NCBI GenBank assembly: GCA_002437575.1
Contig: DJQK01000088.1
Span: 1-34,997 of the forward strand
Direction of reading: 5' to 3'
Source of the DNA: Clostridiales bacterium UBA6388
GTDB taxonomy: Bacteria; Bacillota; Clostridia; Oscillospirales; Oscillospiraceae
DNA length: 34,997 nt
How positions within the stretch are numbered: the first letter of the stretch is position 1; each line of letters starts with the position of its first letter. Shown piece by piece: positions 15,894-25,030 of the stretch. A model generated the notes under the pieces. That model did not search any database and had not been told where the DNA came from. It was given only the letters and a program-made list of their open reading frames with translations. The position numbers were made by a program, and so were the translations under genes.

Positions 15894-18800
15894 TTATTTT
15901 GCGATGTTCTGCATGAAGCGCATGAGGATCGTAGCAAGCTGTGCGCGGGTGGCAGAGCCCTGCGGGTCGAGTCTGCCGCTCACACCGGTGATGAGCCCTT
16001 CGGCAACGGCCCACTGCATGGCCTCGAGCGCAAAGGCGCTGACAGAGCCTGCATCGGGGTAGGCGGCGAGAGAGGCCGACTTGCTCGTGTCATAGCCCTT
16101 GCGCTTGGCATAGCGGAACAGGATCGTCGCCAGCTGCTCGCGGGTGATGACGCCCGGCATATTGGTGCCGTCGGAAATGCCGTTGGCAATTGCCCACTTC
16201 TGGCCCTCGCCGTACCACGGCGTGCCATTGTTGGTGCTGACGCCCTCGCCGCGCGCGAGGATCGTGACGATCATGCCGCGGGTGGTCGCTGCGTTCGGGG
16301 AGAATTCGCTTGCCGACGTGCCGTTCATGAGGCCGTTTTCCAGCGCGTACTGCACGGCGTTATAGAACCAGTCGCTGCGCGAAACGTCAACGAACTTCGA
16401 AGCATCGATCGTGACTTCGGTCTTCGGCTTGTTCGGAGATTCCGTCTTGGCCGTTTCGCCGGAGGAGGGACGCTCGGTGAAGCTGGGCGTTGCGGTGATG
16501 GTTTCGCCGTTCTGTCTTGCTTTGTCGAGCGCGGTGAGAAGCTCGTCGGTGAGCTGCGTGTACGGACCGCCGGCAAATTCTGTATCGCCGATCTTGAACG
16601 TCCAGCCGGTGAAGATCATGCCGTCCCTGCTGGCCGCGGGAAGATTCTTGTTCACGAGGTCGGGCGTGAGCGTCTTGCTTTCGCCGTTCATTGTGACGCT
16701 GGCCGTTCTCGCGTCGGCCATCAGCATGACGATGGAGAAGCTGTTCTGCTGCCAGGTCGCGATCGTCTCGCCGTTTACGGTCTTGAACGTGGGCTTGATG
16801 TACTCAAAGCCGCTGCCGTCGGAGAAGATGTGCTTGATGTAGAGGTTTTCGGTCGACATCCCCGCGGGCAGCGGAATGCTGATCGTGACGGGAGCGCCAA
16901 TGTCCTTGTTGTCGATCTTCTTCTTTTCAGACTTGGTGGTGCTGACGATTGTGCCGGTTTCCTCGTTCTTGACGGTGGTCGTATAGGTGACGGTCGGGGT
17001 AATATCGAGCGTCAGCGTCGTCTGTGCGCCGGTCGTCGCAACGTCGCGGACTTCAATTTCCAGAGACGGCTTGGCGGTGACTTCGACCTTCTGGCCTTCT
17101 GCCGCGGTGACCTTCTCCGCTTCCTTTGTACCGTCTACGATCAGCTTGTCGGAAGCGGCCTCGGCAAGACCCTCGGATTTCGTCTGCGCCGATTCGGAGA
17201 TCTTGTCGGCGGCTGCGGTGACCTCTTCCACCTTTTCTGCCGGAAGGTTCTCCGGAATCTTGGCGGCGGGCTTTTCTTCCGTAACGGTGACTTCAACCGG
17301 CTTGACGCTCACGCCGGAGGCGTCGATGCGGTAGGCGCGGCCGTTAATGGTGATGGTATCGCCGTTTTTGACGCTCTGGCCGTTGGCGATGATATCTTCA
17401 CCATCGTTTATGAAGCCGACCAGACGGATGGTGCTGCCGCTGACGACGGCGGAGACGGTGTCCGGCGTGACAGTGACGCGAACCGTTTCACTGCGGGTCA
17501 CGGTGACCTTGAGCCACGGAGAGACGATGTCGGTGTATTCATCGCCGATCGCCGAGAGGACATAGGTTCCAGCCTGCTCGAACGAAAGCGTGACCTTGCC
17601 GTTTTCGTCAACAGTTTTTCCGTCGACCGGCGTCAGTTCGCCTGTTTTGGCGTCTGCCGTGCAGATCTGAATGTCCTCCGGATCGAGAGCCGCACCCTGC
17701 TTTACACGGTCTTCCGGCGTCAGAGAACCGCCGTATGCGTACATATAGCCGTCCAGACCGAGCGTGAAGCTCTCGCCGGCGGTGACGGTGATGGCGTCGA
17801 GGCGGCTGCCGGACGCGTCCGTGAACCACGTGTAGTAGTCCGAGTAATAACTGGCGTCCTGGTAGAAGAAGAACTCGACCGAGCCGTTGTTCGTGACCGG
17901 CGCCTGGTTGATCATATAGCCGGTGTAGCCGTACTGGCCGTACTCGCCAGTGCGGTCGCAGGGGTACTCGCCGTCAACGGCGAAACTGAATGCAGAAGTC
18001 GTTTCGCCGGTAACAGTCGTGATGAAACCGCTGCTGCTGACGCTGAGATACGTGTCCTTCGTTTCCTCGGTGAAAGCTTCTTCGAAGATCTCTTCGTGGA
18101 CCTTCACGAGAACGTCCAGCGCGGAAACGCCGTCGGTGAGAGCGTCTTCATAGCCGTAGCTTTCGGCAAGACCGCTGGAAACGCTCAGCTTCTGCGGGAC
18201 CAGCATAAACGTGTTTTCTGCCTGCATGGAAGCGGTGACGGAAATCGTCTTCGCCTCGCGCGTGGTGACGGTGACGGTGTAGGTCTTCTGCGTGCCGTCT
18301 TCGGCGGTCACGGTGAAGCGCCAGACATTGCCGCTGGCCGTCGGGGCACCAACGCTTGCCTTGCTGTCCGTGGTGGTGATGGCGAAGCTGGAAGCCGAGA
18401 CCTTCGTACCGGCCGGAACGGTGACGGTAAAGCTTCCGTCTTCTGCCTGCTCGGCTGCGACATCTGCGACCTTTACGGACAAAACGCCGGTATCGTCCGA
18501 CTTGACCTTGCCATACTGCACGGTGAGGGTGTAGGTGTGCTTGCCCAGGGTGTTGGAGCTCGCGTTCATGGTGGGCCAGCTCGGATCGCCGCAGACGACG
18601 GTAAGGACGCTGCCGTCCGCTACCGGAATGGGCTGCGTGCGGCGGTATTCGCGGTTAGTCTCCTGCGCGCCGAGATAGGCGCGAACCTGATAGTTCTTGT
18701 TGGCAGCCGTCGGAGCCAGCTTGACGGACGTCGTGCCTTCGGGAAGCGTCAGGGTGTAGGTGGTCGTTTCGCCGGAGAACTTCGGAGTGAGCATACCGCC

Positions 18801-21800
18801 GAGGGCCTTGAGCGACTTGAGCGAGGTGTCGGCATTGTCCCAGCTGCCGCCGAGATCGGGGCCGCCGTTCATGGTGAACATGATGCGGATCTCATCGCCT
18901 GCGTCGAGATACTTGGCAAAGCCGAAGTTGTTCAGACCCTCGTGGATGAACCAGTCGTTGAGCGTGATCATCCAGCCGGAAGCGGAAGAGCCGTCTTTCT
19001 GGCCGAGGCCGTCGATGGAGGAGATGTAGTTGCCATCGATGCCCACGACGTCGTGCTCTGCCAGCGCCGCCGCGGCGCTGGAGCCGATGGTGGACTCGCC
19101 CGTGAGCTCGACCCATGTGTCAACGAGCGTGCCGTCCCAGACTGCGCCCGCAGAGGCTTTGTAGAGCGTGTTCTCAACCGTCACGCGCACCATCGGCGCG
19201 AAGCTGAGGCTCTGGACATAGCCGAGATCGCTGCCTGTGTCGGTATTGCGGTCTTTCGCGTAGGAGAGCTTGAGCGTGTAAGAACCGGCTTCAAGCTGCT
19301 TTTCATATGCTCCGGTCTTTTCGCCGCTGATGGCGTTAGCGATCGTCTGTGCGCTGCCGCCATCGGGCGTGAGCGTGATGGTCAGCTTGTCGCCGTTGGA
19401 CTCGGACGAAACGCCGTAATTAAAGCGGAGAATGGACGGAGAATTGAGCGTGAAGGTGAAGCTCGACTCGGAGCTCGTGCTGCCCTTGCCCTGATTGGAG
19501 CTTTCAAAGCGGCGGGCTTCTGTGTTATAGACCCACGGATACGAGCCGTTATGGGCGACCGCGATGTCGCTGAGACCAACCTCGCGGTAAGTGACGTGGC
19601 GCAGAAGATCGTCTGTCCAGTCCTGATATGTCTCATTGCAGATGGCGCAGACGTAGGTCGTGTAGCCGATGTGGGTCTCGCCGCTGCCGTCCTTCGGGGT
19701 GTGACCCTTGGCAGGAACAGTGTCGACCTTTTTCTCCGAGCAGCCGTCACGGCGGCAGGTGCGGGTGATCGTGCCGGTTTTGGTGCAGGTGGGTTCAACC
19801 CGGACGCAGTTAGCGCAGCCTTCCGTGTCCTCGCAGAAATTGTGGCCGAGCGCCGCAGTGTATGTGGCGCGGTAGGAGGTATTGCACTTCGAGCACGTGA
19901 AGGTGGTGTAGCCTTTTTCCAGGCACGTGGGGGCGGTGACTGTGCCGTCGCCGTTTGCCTCATGGAACGTGACGCCGCTCTGCCACTTGAGCGCGGGGAA
20001 GCCATTGCAGACGAGCCCAAACGCGTCTGAGAGGTCCGCATCCTTGAGGTCTGCTTCGCTGAGCGCTTCGGCGTTGTCGTCCTTTGTCAGCGTGCCGAGG
20101 TAATAGCACTTGCTGATCTCAACGGAAGCGGTATGAACCGTGCCGAAAACCGCTGCCGTGGCTGCTTCGCCGGTCGAGTAGCAGGAGGAAACGGTCATTT
20201 TGGCAGTAACTGCGCCGGTCATCCAGTGCGTTGCGCCCTTGGCCTCGCCGCCGATGCCGCCGGAGGTGGAGCCGGTGATTTTGCCGGTGTTATAGCAGTT
20301 TTCGACGGTGACGCCGTAGCCGCTTCCGCCGAAGATGCCGCCGGCTTTGCTGCCTGTAGCGGTGACTGCGCCTTCGTTATAGCAGCCGGTAACGGTCGAG
20401 CCGTTTGCCACAAAGCCGCCGATGATGCCGCCGACGCTGCTTGCACCGGTGACAGTGCCTTTGTTCGCGCAGTTCCGGATCGCAGCGTTATAGGCGTAGC
20501 CCGCGATGCCGCCGACGTTATTGCCGGTCGAGGTGATCGCGGCTTCGTTCACGCAGTTTTCGATCACAGAGCCGCTGCCGCTGGCATAGCCGGTGATCGC
20601 GCCTGCGCTGCCGGTCGAGGTGATCGTGCCGGAAACGGTGAGGTTCCGGATGTGCGAGTTCGCGCCGGTCTGCTTGAAAAGACCCGTTTTCGCGTTCAGG
20701 CCGCTGATGGTCTTCCCATCGCCGTCGAGCTCGACCTTGTAGTTGGAGGAAATGTCAAGCCACGGATATTTGCCAAGGTCGATATTGGCCGTCAACTTGC
20801 CGGAGACTGCATTCTTTGCGCTCTGGTTGACGAACCATGCAAGCTCTGCACCGTTCGAAATGAGATAGGTCGTACCGGCGTCATCCTTCTGCGGCTCGGT
20901 CCTGGTTGTGCCGTCCCATGCGCCCTCGGACGTTGTCTGAAGCGTGATGGTAAATTCGTTGGGGCCGCCTTCCGTCAGCGTGACGCTGCCGGTCAGATAT
21001 TCTACGCCGGAGCCGGTGATGATGTAGCTGTATTCCTCGGCGTAGGCGCTGAACGTGCCGTCTTCTTTGACGATGAGCGTGTTTTTCTGCGCGTCGGTGA
21101 GCGTGATCGTGAGGTCCTTGCGGTCAATGGAAGCGCCGTTCTGATCCTGGAAGACCAGCTTGCCGGTCAGGAATTCGGCCTTCTGCACCGAAAGCGTGAT
21201 CTCGGGCAGACGGCTGAGAATGCCGGTAACAGAGGGAGCGTCGTATTTGGGACCGGTGCCTTCTGCGTAGGTAATGCCGCGATGAGAAGGAACACCTGCA
21301 AAGCCGCCCTGCTTGATCGCGCCGGTCAGCGTGTAGGTTTCTTCGGCCCAGTATTTCGGGATGGTGACCGTCAGCTTCTGGCGCACCGGGTTGCCGCTGA
21401 AGTCATAGACGCCAAAGTTGCCGCCGGGGTTGCTCTTGAAATATGTGCCGTCTGTGCCTTCGTAGTACAAAGAGAAGTTGAAGTTATACGCGCCGGAGAG
21501 CTTTTCCTTGGGGCTGATCAGGTTGGAGAACTGGATGGTGAAGGAGTCGCCGGGCTTGAGGGCGGCCTTCGCCTCTTCTGTCAGCGCCTTGCCGTCCTTG
21601 TCCTGAAGCTCGTAGCTTACCTTGCGGGCGGTGATGACCTGATAGGTAGAAAGGCCGTTTTTCGTGACCTTGACGATGCTGCGGCCGGTCGGAAGACCTG
21701 TGATGGTCACCGTGCCGTCGGCCGCAGTTGTCACGCCGGTGGTCACAAAGCCGCCGGAATATGTCATGGCGGTGGCCGTCACAGTCGGGCGCAGGACGCT

Positions 21801-23231
21801 CACGGTGCAGCCGTCTTCGGGCTTGAAGCTGTAGGCCGCGCCGTCGTCTTCGGTGTAGAACAGAATATCATGCTCGGCGTCGAGCTGCTTTGCTTCGTCC
21901 TTCGTGATCTCCGCGTCCATGCGGTCAAGCTCCATGTTGGTCTGGATGGCGCTGCCGTCTGCGCCGACCGTCACGACAAACACGCCCGTCAGCTCCGGCC
22001 AGATGGCGGAGAAGCGCTTGGAGCTCGTCGAGCTCTGGCCCGCCATATCCGTCATCGCGTCATAGGTGACGAGGACGATGGCTGTACCGGCCTTGTTGGC
22101 GGTCATGGTCGCGACGTTCGAGTTTTTCTCGTTCGGCGTGATGGTCACAACATCGCTGGTATTGCCGCTCTCGTCGATGACCTGATAGTGCATCTCGGGA
22201 AGCGCGACCTTTGCGTTCATGTAGCTCTCGATCGCGAACCAGTTGCGGAAGGAGTTGAGCTCGAAGGTATCGCCAACGGCCATGTTCTTATAGCCCTTGG
22301 GGTTGATGTTCAGGTAGATACCCGCGCGGTCATAGACGTTGTTTTCAAAATGATAGATCGTGCTCTTATTAAAGTCGCCGGACAGGCCGAGGTCTTCTTC
22401 CGTGACCGTGTATTCCGCGCTTGCGGACAGCCTGACGTAGTTCCAGTACGTCGCGCCTTCCGGATGGCGCACACGGTAGAAGTAATCCGTGTTCTTGTCC
22501 AGCTTGAAGGTCGCCGTCTTGTTTTCTTCCGTAATTTCGACGGACGGCAGGAAGCTGTAGACGAAGTAGCTTTTCAGCGTACCAGCGTCAACGGTCGAGC
22601 CGACAGGCGCGGTGATCGTAAGCTCGACGAATTCCTTGCAGGTCACGCTGAGGCTGTCGTTCATCGTCGGCGTCTTGGAAGCAGTCGCCGGGTTGTAGTT
22701 CGGGTACTTTTCCGCATTCGGCGTTGCGGTCGCGGAGACGGTGTCGCCGAGGACGAAGATGCAGCTCGGTACCGTTTTGCCGTAGTTGTCGGCCACGCCG
22801 GACTCGATCGTGCGTTCCGTGCCGCCTGCGTCGGTGATTTTCAGCGAGAGCGTGTAGTCCGTATCCTTCACCCACGAAGACGGGCTGACGGAGATCTGAT
22901 AGATGCGCTGAATTTTGAATTCCGTGTGGCTTTCGTCAACGGTGATGGTCAAACCGCCGTTGCAGTTTTCCTTTTCGTCGTAGCCCTCGACCCAGTAGGT
23001 CCCGGGCTCGAGTTCGACGGTATACTGGCTGTCTGCCGCCGTGCCGAGTGAAATTTCAGAGCCCTTCGCGTTGTCCACATACGAGAAGAGCTTGAGGGAC
23101 TTGACCTGTGCGTCGTGAATGCCCGACAGGGTCACGCTGAGCTTGCCGCCATCTGCGGCCAGAACGCCGGTGGGCAGAACGCCAAGCAGCAGCACCAGCA
23201 CGAGCAGCAGGCTCAAGATGCGTTTTTTCAT
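15894..23231 (-). CDS. Giant SLH-anchored surface protein with two DUF4430 (transcobalamin-like) domains, under a cobalamin riboswitch
   Basis: 2445 residues. ATG 23231 follows GGAGGATG and opens a signal peptide (core 6-20, cleavage near VLA, residue 25). Layout, approximate: beta-sandwich repeats (26-840); GLUG-like repeats (847-1028, for example GGIAGYAYNAAIRNCANKG); a CxxC-rich block of three units (1094-1205); a carbohydrate-binding-like sandwich (1210-1355); DUF4430 copy 1 (1382-1460, with ISSIDGLG, GWMITLND and DAGDEIRIMFT); cadherin-like beta domains (1460-1690); DUF4430 copy 2 (1697-1790, with GVSALDVLVKVHEE and FAVDGEYPCD); Ala/Lys/Glu-rich stretch (1985-2050); three SLH domains (2280-2443) for cell-wall anchoring. 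DUF4430 resembles the C-terminal B12-facing domain of transcobalamin and intrinsic factor. With the cobalamin riboswitch upstream, surface corrinoid capture is inferred; binding is unproven. Confidence 0.85.
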   Translation of the reverse strand: MKKRILSLLLVLVLLLGVLPTGVLAADGGKLSVTLSGIHDAQVKSLKLFSYVDNAKGSEISLGTAADSQYTVELEPGTYWVEGYDEKENCNGGLTITVDESHTEFKIQRIYQISVSPSSWVKDTDYTLSLKITDAGGTERTIESGVADNYGKTVPSCIFVLGDTVSATATPNAEKYPNYNPATASKTPTMNDSLSVTCKEFVELTITAPVGSTVDAGTLKSYFVYSFLPSVEITEENKTATFKLDKNTDYFYRVRHPEGATYWNYVRLSASAEYTVTEEDLGLSGDFNKSTIYHFENNVYDRAGIYLNINPKGYKNMAVGDTFELNSFRNWFAIESYMNAKVALPEMHYQVIDESGNTSDVVTITPNEKNSNVATMTANKAGTAIVLVTYDAMTDMAGQSSTSSKRFSAIWPELTGVFVVTVGADGSAIQTNMELDRMDAEITKDEAKQLDAEHDILFYTEDDGAAYSFKPEDGCTVSVLRPTVTATAMTYSGGFVTTGVTTAADGTVTITGLPTGRSIVKVTKNGLSTYQVITARKVSYELQDKDGKALTEEAKAALKPGDSFTIQFSNLISPKEKLSGAYNFNFSLYYEGTDGTYFKSNPGGNFGVYDFSGNPVRQKLTVTIPKYWAEETYTLTGAIKQGGFAGVPSHRGITYAEGTGPKYDAPSVTGILSRLPEITLSVQKAEFLTGKLVFQDQNGASIDRKDLTITLTDAQKNTLIVKEDGTFSAYAEEYSYIITGSGVEYLTGSVTLTEGGPNEFTITLQTTSEGAWDGTTRTEPQKDDAGTTYLISNGAELAWFVNQSAKNAVSGKLTANIDLGKYPWLDISSNYKVELDGDGKTISGLNAKTGLFKQTGANSHIRNLTVSGTITSTGSAGAITGYASGSGSVIENCVNEAAITSTGNNVGGIAGYAYNAAIRNCANKGTVTGASSVGGIIGGFVANGSTVTGCYNEGAVTATGSKAGGIFGGSGYGVTVENCYNTGKITGSTSGGIGGEAKGATHWMTGAVTAKMTVSSCYSTGEAATAAVFGTVHTASVEISKCYYLGTLTKDDNAEALSEADLKDADLSDAFGLVCNGFPALKWQSGVTFHEANGDGTVTAPTCLEKGYTTFTCSKCNTSYRATYTAALGHNFCEDTEGCANCVRVEPTCTKTGTITRTCRRDGCSEKKVDTVPAKGHTPKDGSGETHIGYTTYVCAICNETYQDWTDDLLRHVTYREVGLSDIAVAHNGSYPWVYNTEARRFESSNQGKGSTSSESSFTFTLNSPSILRFNYGVSSESNGDKLTITLTPDGGSAQTIANAISGEKTGAYEKQLEAGSYTLKLSYAKDRNTDTGSDLGYVQSLSFAPMVRVTVENTLYKASAGAVWDGTLVDTWVELTGESTIGSSAAAALAEHDVVGIDGNYISSIDGLGQKDGSSASGWMITLNDWFIHEGLNNFGFAKYLDAGDEIRIMFTMNGGPDLGGSWDNADTSLKSLKALGGMLTPKFSGETTTYTLTLPEGTTSVKLAPTAANKNYQVRAYLGAQETNREYRRTQPIPVADGSVLTVVCGDPSWPTMNASSNTLGKHTYTLTVQYGKVKSDDTGVLSVKVADVAAEQAEDGSFTVTVPAGTKVSASSFAITTTDSKASVGAPTASGNVWRFTVTAEDGTQKTYTVTVTTREAKTISVTASMQAENTFMLVPQKLSVSSGLAESYGYEDALTDGVSALDVLVKVHEEIFEEAFTEETKDTYLSVSSSGFITTVTGETTSAFSFAVDGEYPCDRTGEYGQYGYTGYMINQAPVTNNGSVEFFFYQDASYYSDYYTWFTDASGSRLDAITVTAGESFTLGLDGYMYAYGGSLTPEDRVKQGAALDPEDIQICTADAKTGELTPVDGKTVDENGKVTLSFEQAGTYVLSAIGDEYTDIVSPWLKVTVTRSETVRVTVTPDTVSAVVSGSTIRLVGFINDGEDIIANGQSVKNGDTITINGRAYRIDASGVSVKPVEVTVTEEKPAAKIPENLPAEKVEEVTAAADKISESAQTKSEGLAEAASDKLIVDGTKEAEKVTAAEGQKVEVTAKPSLEIEVRDVATTGAQTTLTLDITPTVTYTTTVKNEETGTIVSTTKSEKKKIDNKDIGAPVTISIPLPAGMSTENLYIKHIFSDGSGFEYIKPTFKTVNGETIATWQQNSFSIVMLMADARTASVTMNGESKTLTPDLVNKNLPAASRDGMIFTGWTFKIGDTEFAGGPYTQLTDELLTALDKARQNGETITATPSFTERPSSGETAKTESPNKPKTEVTIDASKFVDVSRSDWFYNAVQYALENGLMNGTSASEFSPNAATTRGMIVTILARGEGVSTNNGTPWYGEGQKWAIANGISDGTNMPGVITREQLATILFRYAKRKGYDTSKSASLAAYPDAGSVSAFALEAMQWAVAEGLITGVSGRLDPQGSATRAQLATILMRFMQNIAK

Positions 23232-23304
23232 GCTTTCATCCTCCGAAGTTAAAATATCTATCTGCAAGCCCCCAAATGGGGCGGAAACAGGGTTCGTGCA
23301 GACG

Positions 23305-23336
23305 AGAAAACCTGCCATTTCCTAAAAAATGGCAGG
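23305..23336 (-). terminator. Intrinsic terminator in the giant-gene leader (likely riboswitch output)
   Basis: Arms CCTGCCATTT and AAATGGCAGG (plus-strand 23311-23320 and 23327-23336) enclose 6 bases, followed on the minus strand by TTTTCTCG. It lies between the riboswitch and the start codon at 23231, so it would stop transcription before the gene when cobalamin is bound. A near-copy of the first arm upstream (plus-strand 23392-23407) could offer an alternative pairing. Confidence 0.82.
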
Positions 23337-23449
23337 CCAACTCCGAAGAACAAAAACGCGCTGCTTTCCGGTCGGAAAACGGCGCACTCGTCCCAAATGC
23401 AACAGGCAGAGCTCGTCCCGCACATTCATCCTTTCGCCGCGAAAAAACG

Positions 23450-23665
23450 CGGTGCTGACAGCAGGTCTTCTGACTAGCACTCCGGAAATCGAAATTTCCA
23501 CGTCCGCTTCCTGCCTTCTCGCAAAGGGTTCGTCCCCTGCAATGGCGGGCTTTCGCCCCGGCAGCATTCGCTGCTTCGGAATCGGCCTCGTGCGCACAGC
23601 TCCGGTCGAGTGGTTTTCCCGTTCTCTTGCATCGGGACCCATCAAAACAACGAGTCCCGATTACT
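23450..23665 (-). promoter_or_regulatory. Cobalamin (B12) riboswitch
   Basis: On the minus strand, 23475-23461 reads AGTCAGAAGACCTGC, a close match to the B12 box (AGYCMGGAGACCKGCC). Upstream are GCCATTG (about 23542-23548) and GAGAAGGCAGG (about 23512-23522), corresponding to the conserved GCCACTG and GGGAAGG core, and AACGGGAAAACC with GGAGCTGTGCGCAC (about 23590-23625), corresponding to the 5' GGGAA and GGAGC..CGC core. A 5' stem pairs ATCGGGAC with GTCCCGAT (23631-23638 and 23654-23661). Orientation and position put the giant SLH/DUF4430 gene under its control. Subclass (adenosyl- or hydroxo-cobalamin) was not determined. Confidence 0.88.
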
Positions 23666-23726
23666 GTACATCGGATGGTTTTTATGAAGTTTTTTCACCG
23701 CGGAAAACACCCCGCGGCTCTGTACT

Positions 23727-23755
23727 ATCATACACGAAAAAGGGGGAAATAGCAA
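23727..23755 (-). promoter_or_regulatory. Sigma-A promoter for the riboswitch-controlled giant gene
   Basis: Minus strand TTGCTA (23750-23755), 17-bp spacer, TATGAT (23727-23732). Start near 23720, about 55 nt before the riboswitch stem. With it, 23232-23811 is accounted for: promoter, riboswitch, terminator and ribosome binding site, and no gene. Confidence 0.75.
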
Positions 23756-23811
23756 TGCTTTTGCGCAAATATTCCTATATTACATATCGTTGACGTTAAA
23801 GACAAAAAGTA

Positions 23812-24366
23812 CTAAAAAAAGGACAGCATAAGGTTTGCGAGTCCTGCCAGAACCATGACGAGGATGGGGCTCAGCTTCGTCTTGCGCAGCAGCACAAAGC
23901 ACAGCGCAAAAATGGCCGCCATCGCGAAATTCGTCTGCGAAAGCAGGATCTCGCCGTCTGCCCAGAAAGCGTCCTTTACGATCAGCACGCCGGCAGACGC
24001 GATCATCGCCACGACCGCAGGCCGAAGCGTCGACAAAACGGTCTGAAAGGCGGAAAGGCTGCGGTATTTGAGATAGAGCCTTGCGATAAACGTCACAAGC
24101 ACGCACGACGGCAGGACGCACCCAAAGGTCGCGGCCAGCGCCCCGGGGATCCCGGCGATTTTCGTGCCGACGAAGGTCGCCGCGTTGATGGCAATGGGGC
24201 CCGGCGTCATCTCGGCGATGGTGATGAGGTTTGCAAACTCCGTCATGCGCAGCCACGCGCGGTTCGATACGATCTGCGCTTCGATGAGCGGCACGGCGGC
24301 GTAGCCTCCTCCGAAGCTCAAAGCGCCGATCTGCAAAAAGCTCCAGAACAGCTGCAAATAGATCAT
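23812..24366 (-). CDS. chrA: Chromate transporter family protein, half-length subunit B
   Basis: 184-residue, five- to six-helix membrane protein of the short-chain CHR family. The N-terminus has the signature GALSFGGGYAAVPLIE (about 13-28) and later the conserved A-E-M-T-P-G-P-I-A-I-N segment (about 51-61). The ATG overlaps the upstream paralogue's stop (24363-24366). Short CHR proteins work as pairs from adjacent genes and are proposed to expel chromate, with sulfate-related roles also suggested; the natural substrate in anaerobes is unclear. No strong terminator was seen between its stop and the giant-gene promoter. Confidence 0.87.
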   Translation of the reverse strand: MIYLQLFWSFLQIGALSFGGGYAAVPLIEAQIVSNRAWLRMTEFANLITIAEMTPGPIAINAATFVGTKIAGIPGALAATFGCVLPSCVLVTFIARLYLKYRSLSAFQTVLSTLRPAVVAMIASAGVLIVKDAFWADGEILLSQTNFAMAAIFALCFVLLRKTKLSPILVMVLAGLANLMLSFF

Positions 24367-24929
24367 GGCGTTTTCCTCCGTGCGGCGATAAGTGCCCGCA
24401 GCGCACCGAGCGCGAGACAGGCCAGAATGATGTAGACGACGTTGACCTTAAAAACGCAGGCAAGTAAAAAAGCCGCCAGCATGACCGCGTCCTGCGCGGC
24501 GCTCTTCTGCTTCACAACAGACGCGCCCATGTCCCACACGACCGACGCGATGACCGCGCCCACGCCCGCCTGCATTCCAAACAGCAGCGTGCTGACGAGC
24601 CGGTTATCGCGGAAAGCCTCGTAAAAAAACGAGATGACCGACAAAATGACCAGCGGCGGTAAAATCGTCGCCAGGATCGCGACCACTGCGCCCCAAAGCC
24701 CCGCGAGCTTGTAGCCCACGACGATCGCGCCGTTTACCGCGATGGGCCCCGGGGCCGACTGCGCGATGGCGACCAGATCGAGCATTTCGGCCTCGTCGAT
24801 CCAGTGCAGCTCGTCGACAAATTTTTTCTTCATCAGCGACACGATCACATACCCGCCGCCGAAGGTAAACGCGCTCAGATATAACGCCTCAAAAAAGAGC
24901 TTTTTGAGGACCTTCCGTTTTTCGTTCAA
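24363..24929 (-). CDS. chrA: Chromate transporter family protein, half-length subunit A
   Basis: 188-residue paralogue of the next gene. The start is TTG 24929, selected because GAGGTG (24936-24941) is spaced 6 nt before it; longer upstream readings would cross the promoter at 24949-24977. Motifs are SAFTFGGGYVIVSLM (about 17-31) and AQSAPGPIAVNGA (about 54-66), the CHR signature positions. Together with subunit B it forms a split, probably heterodimeric, transporter with antiparallel topology (known for short-chain CHR pairs). Its immediate promoter gives a very short leader. Confidence 0.86.
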   Translation of the reverse strand: MNEKRKVLKKLFFEALYLSAFTFGGGYVIVSLMKKKFVDELHWIDEAEMLDLVAIAQSAPGPIAVNGAIVVGYKLAGLWGAVVAILATILPPLVILSVISFFYEAFRDNRLVSTLLFGMQAGVGAVIASVVWDMGASVVKQKSAAQDAVMLAAFLLACVFKVNVVYIILACLALGALRALIAARRKTP

Positions 24930-24948
24930 TGCTGTCACCTCAGCGATC

Positions 24949-24977
24949 AGTATAGCGCTTTGGGCGCGGTTTGTAAA
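24949..24977 (-). promoter_or_regulatory. Sigma-A promoter for the chrA pair
   Basis: Minus strand TTTACA (24972-24977), 17-bp spacer, TATACT (24949-24954). It partly abuts the nrdD terminator, a compact layout. Confidence 0.75.
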
Positions 24978-24981
24978 ACAG

Positions 24982-25016
24982 AAAAACTGCCCGAAGACCG
25001 CAAAGTCCTCGGGCAG
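24982..25016 (-). terminator. Intrinsic terminator of nrdD
   Basis: CTGCCCGA (24987-24994) pairs with TCGGGCAG (25009-25016), with extra GAC/GTC pairing inside; on the minus strand five T residues follow (24986-24982). It lies 15 bp after the nrdD stop. Confidence 0.88.
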
Positions 25017-25030
25017 AGCTTGATAAACAC

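Noticed and set aside
15882..20030. 1382-codon open frame on the plus strand opposite the giant gene, and another of 972 codons at 20133-23051
   Set aside because: They are antisense to a gene with a signal peptide, ribosome binding site and recognisable domains. Their composition is Arg/Ala/Gly/Asp-rich, with no family motifs and no good start signals, as expected from GC-biased codons of the sense gene.
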